DNA of 64,000 nucleotides from Ectobius pallidus (taxonomy: Eukaryota > Arthropoda > Insecta > Blattodea > Ectobiidae): assembly GCA_964059195.1 (NCBI GenBank), contig CAXKWD010000005.1, positions 93,137,882 to 93,201,881 of the forward strand, in the 5' to 3' direction. Shown in pieces: positions 55,760 to 64,000 of this stretch (position 1 is the stretch's first letter; each line of letters starts with the position of its first letter). The notes under the pieces were generated by a model. That model ran no database searches, was not told the DNA's origin, and saw nothing but the letters and a program-made list of their open reading frames with translations. The position numbers and the translations under genes are program-made.

Positions 55760-56195
55760 AATTATCCTGAAGATTGTGTTATGAATGTGACACATGGTTC
55801 CTTACTCTTCGGGAAGAACATAATCTGAGAGTGTTCAAAAACACGGTACTTATAAAAATATTCGGACCTAAGAGAGAAGAAAAAGGGGACTGGAGAAAAC
55901 TGCATAATAATGAACTTCATAAGCTGCATTCTTCATCAATTATAGCAATGGTAATTAAATCACTGAGGATGAAATGGGCTGCCCATGTTGTGTGCATGGG
56001 GGAGGAAAGACATGTCTGAAAAATATTGATTGGAAGACCCGAAGGGAAAGTACCACTTGGAGCACCTAGAAATTGGTGGGAGGAGAACATTAGAATAGAT
56101 TTAAGGGAAGTAGAATTTTCGAGGGATGGTAGCACAGAATAGAATTGAATATCGGGCTCATGTAAGCACGGCAATGAACTCCTGGGTTCCATAAA
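55760..56195 (+). pseudogene. LINE ORF2 C-terminal remnant
   Basis: Reads YECDTWFLTLREEHNLRVFK, IFGPKREEKGDWRKLHNNEL, SLRMKWAAHVVCMGEERHV, a stop, then IGRPEGKVPLGAPRNWWEEN and IDLREV. This is the very common insect endonuclease-RT C-terminus (YGCETW..TLREEH..RVFE..VLRKIFGPKR). Stops and substitutions show decay. It differs from the 30.7-kb RTE-like copy. Confidence 0.8.
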
Positions 56196-57221
56196 ATAAT
56201 ATTTCTTCAGCTTGCCTAGGAATTGTCTATTACCAATGAGTAAATAATTAAGTATGTAGTTTTTCTGTAGTAAAAACTCTTGACTTCATATGAACAAATG
56301 TACCTCAGATGTGAATAGTGTTTTCTGATTCAATAAATCATTAAAAAGTAAAGCTCCTAAAAAAAAGTCTTGTTTCTTTGTTTTTTGTTATGGATATTGA
56401 AAGATTGTTGTGTACTGCTAAGTAGACCTGTAACCATTGCTGGTATGCTGGAATTTTATCCTGCAGTAATTTTGTGCCAATAATCTATCTACGGACATGG
56501 AACTGTTGCACTTAAGCACACATGAATGTTGTCCTGGGCAGGGATCGAAACTGCAAACTTAGGAACAGAAAGCCAGTGCCAAACCAATTATTTCACAGAG
56601 ACTGATTTTGAAAAGTGTCTTGATTGAGTCCTGATATGATTATTGTAATTATTGGATAAAAAAGTTGAAAAATAAATAAGGGAAGGAAGGCAACATGTTC
56701 ATGAGACCAAATTGAAGGAGAAATTATAGACATTTTCGTAGCTCATAGCTCAGATTGTAAAGATGTGGAAATAGGGTCTGTTAGCTTATAATTTTCTTTA
56801 TTCATTTATGTTATTTTAGGTATGTTATTTTTTTAATTTTTTTTATTATTCTTTTTTTTACACATGATTTTTTACTTAATAGATTAATGCTTCATGTTAC
56901 AAGATGAGGAATTTTATCCTTGCATTAGGATTGCCATTTGTGAAAACCAGCTATTGCATTAAAATTTTCTTCGTTGATTTCAAATTTATAAATCCGCTGA
57001 TATAACTTGATGGATGCTTCTGTTAACATAAATTCAGCTCTGAATGGTTTAAATATGGTAACATTAGTTATAAATACAGACTATAATCTTCATTTCATAC
57101 CAAAAGAAATATTCCACTCAATTGACTTGCTTGTAATATTGTGAACTTGGATTTGTTGTAAAATGCCACATTGAGCTGCACATTTCAACTTTAACCATAT
57201 CTATAACATTCATTAACTTAC
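56196..57221. other. Downstream of SDR gene 2 exon c, no exon found
   Basis: The short terminal exon expected for SDR gene 2 (about 14 codons starting VHE-like) was not found. Otherwise AT-rich with T-runs near 56,830. Confidence 0.4.
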
Positions 57222-57350
57222 CTCAACTTGGGCTGGAGCCCCCAGGACAAATAGGACAGCATCTGCAATATCTTTTGCTTGTAAATGTGGAACTACTTGT
57301 AGAAGTTCTGTGGGAAAGATTTCTGTCTCCACTACTCCTGGACTCACACT
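57222..57350 (-). CDS. SDR gene 2 exon c (equals exon 5)
   Basis: Acceptor TTTCAG|AGTGTG, donor GAG|GTAAGT; 129 nt, eight codons shorter than in gene 1. Confidence 0.88.
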
Positions 57351-60300
57351 CTGAAACACACATTAGTACTGTATATTATTCCACAACCTCTTATTATAAA
57401 AAGGGACCGTTGAGACAAAATTAATTTTGAATTAATTGTTCTTTCATGTTCTATTTAAGGATAGATTGAACAGCTGGTTGCAAAAGGATGGGCTGAACCT
57501 TGGTTCGTTACATTAGCTCTATGGCAAGGTTCAGAAGGTGTAAACTAACTTAGTCATTGGTTAATCTTAGGCTTTCACGGCCAGAATCTTGGTGTTGAAG
57601 CATCTTTCAGGCTGTGGGCCGTGGTCCAAAGGCAAAATAAGTCTCGCCAGACGTTTTGCTCCCACTGTGGGGAACTTCTTCAGTGGCTGAAACCTTGATG
57701 CTGACTGAACTGCTTCCCAGTAATGTCTTGTGTCGATTTATGGTTCCAGTGCTGGTGCACTATGACCCGTCTTAGTATCGTCAGTCATGTGTTATTTCAG
57801 TCTGAAGTCCCCGTGTCTCCACGGTTGTCTTTCTAGGTATGTGGCCCTTTTCACCACAGTCTTGTTGTAGTCATGATTATGTCAGTAGGTCATGTGGATT
57901 TCGTCTGTGAACATCCCGTCTCCTTTCTTGGGTGCCTATAGCCCTGGCTATAGGATTGGGATGTTCGTATCGTCCGTCTGCCAGTCTTTGAGCTTCTTGT
58001 CTGATGACTTCCCTTAAAAATGGAAGTTCTAAGTCCTCGTGCAGTTGCGTATTTCTCGTGTAGAAGTCTGTCGCAGCTATCATTCTTGTCGCTCTGTTTT
58101 CAACAGCCTGCAACCGTTGCAACAGAGTGTCGGGTATATAGGAGAAACGGAGCTGCTTATATACTTGCGGTGGGCGTGTCTTAGCTGGTTGCGGTTGCTG
58201 CCATCACACCAATGGTGGCGTTCTATGCTGGCTGTTGTGTTCCTTCTTGTCTAATACGGGATTTTAAGGCCGGAAACCAAACTTTTGGAAGTTTTAGCCC
58301 CCTCTTCTTTTCTATTGAAATTATTTCTAATCTTGAAAATGTCTATGGCTTCTCTGTTAAGGCGGGCATGGTAATGTGAAGTTCTAGCCAGTACTTTCGT
58401 CTTCTGGAAGCCTATATTGTGATCACCATCTGTAAACGCGTCTTCGGCCACAGCTGACTTCTCCACATGCCCCTGGCGGCAATAGGTCCTATGTTCTTTT
58501 AACCTGGTCGAGATGTGTCTCTTCGTAGTTCCAATATAAGATTTACCACAGGAACACAGTATCTGGTACACACCGCATGAGGATAATGACTCTAACTGGT
58601 CCTTGACCGACCTTAGCATCTCCTTAATCTTTCTTGTTGGTTTATATATGGTCTTGATGTTGTGTTTATCCAACAATTTTCCAATGTGATCCATTACGTT
58701 TTTCGAATATTAATAAAAGCTGTGGGAATACTTCTTTATAAATGAATGGAAAAATGTATTTATAGCCCTTGCTGAGCATCCTGCTACATGCAAAAATAAC
58801 AGTCCATGAAATAGAAAATTTAACATTTATTTTGAAACATAGTGTACCATATGCAGTGGGTAGATGGTCTTAAATTTTTGGGTTGAAAGCTTAATGAGTT
58901 AAGGGAAGAAAACATATTGAAAAACCAGATTGGATTAGGAAAAATTATCATGTATGTTCAACTCTTCGAGGAACTATAAAAGCTAAAAGTTTCCAGATGA
59001 TTAACACACATTAATCATTTCAAGCATACAGGAGCTCTAGAGTCATACCATAATGAAATTGAAATATATCCTGAAAATAGTTTATTTTTCCTTTGAGGGA
59101 ATGTATGTGAGATCAGTAATTACTTCACTAAATCACAATTTACAAACAAATTGGTGGATCATTGGAATTTCTAAACCATCCAGTGTATGGTGTACAAAAT
59201 AAAATAATAATTTAAAAAATTCACTGAACAGTTACATGATCTAGTGGTTGCAAAATCCAACGACATGCCATTCAATAAAAGGAGCACTTATAATATTTCA
59301 GGTGTGACAGACAGAGATGACCTACCTAAAAACATGGGGTCTTTATCTAAAAGAAGTCCCTTCAGAAGTGAAGAAACTTCCCACGATATGGACTCTCACT
59401 TGAACAGTAAAATTGTCAACAGGGCTGAGTAATGTGCTTACATCAAGACAACAATGTACGTATGGTAAGTAATGATTTATTCAATGTAGAGATGTCTAGT
59501 TTCATGTATTATTATTTGCAATCCATATTTATTTTATTTCAGATGATAGTAAGTAGAGATTAGATGTTAGGCACTTGAAAATTCAAAATAGATAGGCACT
59601 AAAAATCTTGAAAATAGTCGCTCAAAAAAAGCACTATCTTTTAATTTGGTCTCAAGGCTTTTAATGTAAGCATTGACATTTTTCGGTAATGATAATAATA
59701 CCTAAGAAGAGATGTGCAGAGGATGAGTATTTTATATTTAACAAACAACTTTTAATACTGACAAATTACCTGAGAACATACATAGTAAATAAAGGTAAAA
59801 GTTCAAGATTGGAAAAAATACACTATCATAAATAAGTTTTAGGTCGCTAGAAACGTAAATTGAATATGAAGTGAAATTTTTGCGATAAGAAGTGATAGTA
59901 CAACTCTTTTAATAAAATATCAGTTATTGTATATTTCTGTAGTGTTATGACGAAAGCTGATAAGTACGTGTTGTAAATGGCAAAACATTGCTACATATCA
60001 GCTTCTGTCATAACATTTATCTACAGAAAATAAAATAATGACTGACAATATCAATAACTCTGAAACCAACATGAATAGACATTATATTTTGCCGTACCAG
60101 TAACATAAAGCTCGGCATATAGGATAAAAAATATGTAGACAATTTCAAAATTTCAAAATTATACTTACCAGCTTTTGCCATAACACCACAGATTTGTACT
60201 GTTCTAATGCAGCGCAAGTTTCGAAAATTAGGTAATTGTATTAATAGGCACACAAATAGGCTAATTATCTTTGCTATATACAACCCTCAATAATCTTGAA

Positions 60301-63300
60301 AGCATGATACAATAATACATTAATTATATTATCAGGTAGTTTTAGAAACTTCTGTATTAAGAAAATAAGCAATTTGCCTGAAACCTGGTCTTTAATACTA
60401 ATTAGAGCCATTATTTTCAGTGAAGATTTTTGTCAGATTTTTAAAATTTCTAATAGACATTTAATTTAATTTTTTTTGTTTTTTTGTTTTTGTTTTTTGT
60501 TTTTGACTTTTTATGTAATTTTATCAATACTTTCACTATTCTTGTTATGGTTTTCAAGGAATAAAAGCGTCAGTAAATATAAATTTTAATTAACATGGCT
60601 TGGCTTCGTTTAAAATTGGAAATCAGCTAATCGGTTTTTGTCACATTTAATCTTCAATGATCGAATCAAACTTGCTGCCATGTAAGGTTGCCACTTTAAA
60701 TTTCATTCCAATGTAGTTAAGAGATAAATAATTTTCACATTTTTAGCTGAATTTATGATTTTTTCATAGAAAAAATTGCCATTTTACATTTTGGGAAAAA
60801 TAGGTGTCTCTAACAATAACATAATATAACCATCAAATTTTAAACAATTTGCTGTTGGAATTTTCACACTAATTATTTATCATTTTAAAGCAAAGAATTG
60901 TGGATTTCTTGTTTGATGAAAAATTTGAAATGTATTTTTGGTTGGAAAATGTCTTTTCAATTTTATCATATACCATAAGAAGAGTTTTTTAAGATGCAAA
61001 GTTTTAATAGAACTTAACACTCACTGTTACACGAATCCCTGAATTCTGACTCACTAGTTCTCGTCGAAGGCCCTCAGCAAGAACAGTGACGGCATGTTTT
61101 GATGCAGCGTACATATGAATTGGAAACTCAGCCGGTGCAAATATGTGGCCAACAACGCTGTAAAATAAGAATGGATTATTTTAATGATCATATTGACAAT
61201 ATTGATAGTAACCGTTTGCAATCAAGCTCTCCACTAAAAGAGGCAAAGTTGATCCAACTGTCTGATTTGAGAACCATAGCGGACAGCCTGAAGAGCTTGA
61301 TGCAGAGAAGCAAGCCTACCATTTCATACTACAAAATCCACATAGTCTTAATGAGATCTCTGTCATTGTCCTAATGGTAGGGGGGATGGTACAGTCCCCA
61401 AAAAATTGCATCGGTTTTTGATTTCTTACGTACTGGACAGAAAGCAGCTTTACGTCATTGAATTTGCTGCTATTAGAGGATCGGTGTCAATTTTAAGATG
61501 CCATTTGTTTGTTACTTAATAAATTGCACGCTTATTATATTCTTTTTATAGAAAATATTTTTATATCTTAATTGTAACTGTTGTATACTTGTATACTTTA
61601 TCATTTGGCAACTTTGACAGTATAGCTGGCGAAAATCCTTATACAATACCATTATTAACAGGAGCAAACAATTTTTTATTTCTTACGAGCAGATATCCGC
61701 AGCTTCACTTGTATTATTAATCCAACCTCTAGTTTTTTAATTAATTTATTTAACAGCAAAATAATTAAATATTTCTATTTCTATTTTTGTATTTAATAAT
61801 ACTGACATTGTTTTTACATAAATTGTATGAATTACATATTTTTATTTTTAATTATGTTGTTAGACTAAAACAAACTATGTGCTGCCATATAGATCTACAG
61901 ATACGAAATGAATTGATTAAAACAGACTATAAATTCCTAAACCTTACCCTTACACACAACTCATTCAGAAATTATTAAAACTATTAATAATTAGAAATCT
62001 AAAAATCTGACTTCATGCATTTTGTGATTCAAGTGCATCGCCTGAGAGAAGAGACCTGGGATTTGAATTCCTTGGCCCAAAAACCCCTGCATAGTGAGTT
62101 TTGCTCAAATCAATCAAGGTTTTACCATTTAGGCCTACATACATGATCTTTGTAAAAAAATTCAGATCACTGCATGCTGTAGATTTGGCATGGGCATCCT
62201 GCACACAAACTCTTCTTTTTGATGTTATATAGACCATTATAAACAAATAAATCAATTAGAATAGGCTAACAAAAATAATGCTCTTGACAATTTTGTGTTC
62301 TGTTGCCAATTTTTGCTGATAATTCGGAAAAGAGATTAAAAATTCGGCTTCGAGGTGCATTCAGACCTCCTTCCATCCACCCGTAGGCTGCCAATGATCA
62401 TGTGCTAATGTGCTTCAACAAACTGTAAAAACTGCACTAAAATTACACCTATTCTCTCTGAATGCGAGCTGTTATTGCACACGAAAAGGACGTAAATATA
62501 AGGTACTTTGTGGTGCTCTCTCCGGGTAACTCGATACTACAGTGTTGAGTGCTGAATGAGCTTCAGCTACAATGATCTTACTCACGTTACTCTGAAACTT
62601 CGACTGCGCAAGCTCTGCTGAGGTTTCCTGCTTCCCAGTTCTGATTGTGCTATGGGATGGGAAGCCACTGTGAGTAAAGCATTGGTTGTGTGTTGTGCAG
62701 TGGATATGAAGATTGTCTCATTTTAGAGGGTCAACATTGTCTAAGCCTTTTAATGTTAATAGGTTACATAAATAATATTTATACCCTCTTCAATATGTAA
62801 GTAAAAAATAAAGTATTCCCTATACAGGCCATGGAGGCCGAGAGGATTCCAGGAGATTGAGGTTCCCAGATTTTTAGACATTTGGAACATGAAGGTGGTA
62901 AGATTGTCAGCCTTACGCACCGGCCACCTTTACCCCCTGGATTGCTCCTGGTACTCATTTCTGTTAGAGGCTGAGTCGACCCTAGGGCCATAGTGCCACC
63001 AGAAGGATTAGGCCAATTGAAAAACTCCAATGACCTCATTGGGAATCGAACCCGCGACTTTCTGGTTTGTAGCACAGCCCCCTCAACCACTATGCTAGTA
63101 CGTACCCCCAATATGTAAGTAGGCTTAAAAAATATTTACTTTATTTTAAATGTAGGTCTGTGATATGCAGCATACCTTTGTTTTGAGCCATGAGCCACGA
63201 CTCCATCCACCTGTTAAAAATTTCAGATCTCTGCATGCAATGGGTTTGGCTGAGCATCACACACAAATAAACATACAAACACTCCCTCTTATCATGTTGT

Positions 63301-63952
63301 TAAGCTTGTTGCTTGCTGTAAGGAATTGACAGTTTCTGGATACTTTTAGTCCATGTCATAGGATTTGTTACATTCCCAAATAGAGCATACAATCAGTGTG
63401 CATTCAGATGTCTCACCCTCTCATTAAGCTGGAGGAATTTGTGCCCAGGATTCCTGCTTTCTCAAAATCATTTACTTCGACCAGATTTGAGCCTGTGAAC
63501 TGCAGATCCAGAGGCAAGCACCAAACCCTTGCACCACCGATGTTGACTATATATGCAGTTTACATGCAACATTTACGATAGTTAGAGTTTTTCTGGGAAT
63601 TTTGCTAAAAACAAAATTTTCATCGTGTATAGTAGTAGTAAAAGTAAAAAAAAAGGCAGTTTATGAACTCTTTTACATCCTTCAAAATAACCCAAATATA
63701 AAATTCCATTTGATTTTGAGTTGGGACATAAATGGAGAAACAATTCCGTAGACTAAATTTCTTGGTAATTCATTTTAGAGAATCAATAAATTGCGTTATT
63801 TTACAGCCAACCTTGTATATCTCACCTGTTGATGTGCACTATGTGTCCATCTGTTCCTTTCTTCCTCATGGATTCAATTGCTAGTTTTGTGCATATACTC
63901 AGACCAATCACATTTAACTCAAAAATGTTTCTCCAAACGTCGGTTGGACCAT
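57222..63952 (-). CDS. Second SDR paralogue, partial (three internal exons)
   Basis: Exons in transcript order 63,952-63,826; 61,157-61,025; 57,350-57,222. They correspond to exons 3-5 of SDR gene 1 with identical intron phases and closely similar protein. The first carries DGPTDVWRNIFELNVIGLSI (active-site Asn) and HIVHIN; the second completes the catalytic Ser and has HMYAASKHAVTVLAEGLRRE with catalytic Tyr and Lys; the third has SVSPGVVETEIFPTELLQVV and [14 protein letters not shown]. All catalytic positions visible are kept, so it looks functional. Exons 1-2 (cofactor loop, NNAG) should lie beyond 64,000. The terminal exon was not found. Loop length differs from gene 1 in the second exon (+3 codons) and third exon (-8 codons), near the substrate pocket, so specificity may differ. 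Confidence 0.88.
57648..57690 (-). ncRNA. Hammerhead-like motif (Penelope)
   Basis: Minus strand: GCCA-CTGAAGA-stem II (CCCCAC/GTGGGA)-GCAAAA-CGT-C-TGGC. CTGAAGA fits CTGANGA exactly; the GAAA box reads AAAA (one change). Stem I GCCA/TGGC pairs over 4 bp and stem III is the palindrome ACGT. Confidence 0.6.
57877..58125 (-). pseudogene. Jockey-type ORF2 C-terminal fragment
   Basis: About 80 codons: LQRLQAVENRATRMIAATDF, YTRNTQLHEDLELPFLREVI, a short linker and a basic end RRRDVHRRNPHDLLT with a stop. The QxxENRxxRMIA and Y-x-RN-x-x-LH-x-DL blocks are the Jockey-clade ORF2 ending. No other part of that LINE is present. Confidence 0.75.
58251..58694 (-). CDS. Penelope GIY-YIG endonuclease domain (fragment)
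   Basis: 147 codons from an internal Met to a stop. Shows CGVYQILCSCGKSYIGTTKR (the GIY and YIG elements as GVY and YIG, with the Cys pair typical of Penelope) and HISTRLKEHR (conserved Arg). VEKSAVAEDAFTDGDHNIGF has the usual AxH changed to AED, and LNREAIDIFK contains the catalytic Glu. The domain is open and looks well kept, but the reverse transcriptase that should precede it is missing, so the copy is 5'-truncated at about 58,700. In the family this endonuclease nicks the target for priming. Confidence 0.82.
   Translation of the reverse strand: MDHIGKLLDKHNIKTIYKPTRKIKEMLRSVKDQLESLSSCGVYQILCSCGKSYIGTTKRHISTRLKEHRTYCRQGHVEKSAVAEDAFTDGDHNIGFQKTKVLARTSHYHARLNREAIDIFKIRNNFNRKEEGAKTSKSLVSGLKIPY
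58710..59550. other. Intron of SDR gene 2, no gene seen
   Basis: AT-rich. The open frame at 59,244-59,432 has no recognisable domain. Confidence 0.4.
59560..59870. repeat. Dispersed repeat related to 9.6-10.3 kb
   Basis: TTAGGCACTTGAAAATTCAA, AAAATAGTCGCTCAAAAA and TTTTAGGTCGCTAGAAA echo the phrases at 9,610-9,700. Class unknown. Confidence 0.4.
59880..61010. other. Intron of SDR gene 2, no gene seen
   Basis: AT-rich; doubled words AGCTGATAAGTACGTG / AGCTTCTGTCATAACA around 59,950-60,020 and CTTTTGCCATAACA at 60,175 suggest a decayed repeat. A (GTTTTT)n patch lies at about 60,475-60,505. Confidence 0.4.
61025..61157 (-). CDS. SDR gene 2 exon b (equals exon 4)
   Basis: Acceptor TTTACAG|CGTT, donor ACA|GTGAGT; 133 nt; catalytic YAASK. 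Confidence 0.88.
61170..62790. other. Intron of SDR gene 2, no gene seen
   Basis: AT-rich. The frame 61,099-61,374 starts inside SDR exon b on the opposite strand and is not a gene. A mixed-composition patch at 62,340-62,700 shows no coding. Confidence 0.4.
62804..63108 (-). mobile_element. tRNA-derived SINE with 13-bp target duplication
   Basis: Same family as 24,812-25,114 but on the minus strand. Exact CAATATGTAAGTA at 62,791-62,803 and 63,109-63,121. B box (inverse GGGAATCGAACCC) at 63,041-63,053, A box near 63,080-63,098. Sits in an intron of SDR gene 2. The minus open frame 63,111-62,779 is SINE sequence. Confidence 0.92.
63440..63560 (-). mobile_element. Possible decayed tRNA-like SINE head
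   Basis: Minus strand GGTGGTGCAAGGGTTTGGTG and CAGGCTCAAATCTGG resemble weak A and B boxes of another SINE. Ends undefined. Confidence 0.35.
63826..63952 (-). CDS. SDR gene 2 exon a (equals exon 3)
   Basis: Acceptor CTTGCAG|ATGG, donor AACAG|GTGAGA; 127 nt, one codon shorter than in gene 1. Confidence 0.88.
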
Positions 63953-64000
63953 CTGCAAGAATGAGGTAAATCAGAGGACAAAACTAATTTTAAATAATAG

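Larger units (their letters stand above)
57565..58700 (-). mobile_element. Penelope-like 3' region with a LINE fragment inside
   Basis: Minus strand order: GIY-YIG endonuclease frame (58,694-58,251), a TATATAAGC promoter-like site at about 58,163, a LINE C-terminal fragment (about 58,130-57,740), the hammerhead-like motif (57,690-57,648) and the terminal phrase GGCCGTGAAAGCCTAAG at about 57,580. That the LINE piece inserted between promoter and ribozyme is inferred from the spacing seen in the 49.3-kb copy. In an intron of SDR gene 2. Confidence 0.7.

Overview
The window looks like AT-rich nuclear DNA of an insect. It has spliced genes with kilobase introns, GT-AG splice sites and a very dense load of degraded transposons. 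The transposon mix (Jockey and RTE-like LINEs, Penelope-like elements, mariner, hAT, Helitrons, tRNA-derived SINEs) and the abundant AGGCCTA motif suggest a large hemimetabolous genome of cockroach or termite type. That is an inference; the species cannot be fixed from the sequence.

Three host genes can be reconstructed. (1) A complete six-exon classical short-chain dehydrogenase/reductase (SDR) gene lies on the minus strand from 23,724 to 13,874. It encodes 249 residues with all four catalytic residues. (2) An ankyrin-repeat gene on the plus strand (27,709 to beyond 37,458) matches ANKRD16 in repeat order and length; its last exon was not found. (3) Three exons of a second SDR paralogue lie on the minus strand (63,952 to 57,222), with the same intron phases as gene 1. 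Its 5' exons lie beyond the window and its last exon was not found. So two SDR paralogues flank ANKRD16. A possible signal-peptide first exon of a secreted protein sits at 4,222-4,168 (minus).

Layout. 1-2,600: two Helitron copies of one family. 4-8.5 kb: the signal-peptide exon, then a candidate 2.5-kb inverted-repeat element. 10.7-13 kb: LINE remains, including a long open reverse transcriptase. 13.8-23.7 kb: SDR gene 1, with MITEs and a Penelope terminal insertion in its introns. 24.8-27.1 kb: SINE, 140-bp tandem repeats, hAT MITE. 27.7-37.5 kb: ANKRD16, whose introns hold a LINE nested in a LINE, a Penelope fragment and a hAT element with another transposon nested inside. 38.6-56.2 kb: almost entirely mobile DNA, namely a hAT MITE, a TTAA-flanked element carrying a P2X7-ballast-like open frame, a mariner, a Jockey with a Penelope piece inside its endonuclease, a degenerate Penelope and a Tc1-like foldback. 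57.2-64 kb: SDR gene 2 with a Penelope/LINE composite and a SINE in its introns.

Most notable is a set of four Penelope-associated hammerhead-ribozyme-like motifs. Their helices differ in sequence but keep pairing, and each has a palindromic stem III. The P2X7-ballast-like domain inside a TTAA-flanked transposon is the other observation I would follow first. Eight insertions are supported by exact target-site duplications of 8-15 bp, so their boundaries are precise; the TTA- and TTAA-flanked elements are less certain.
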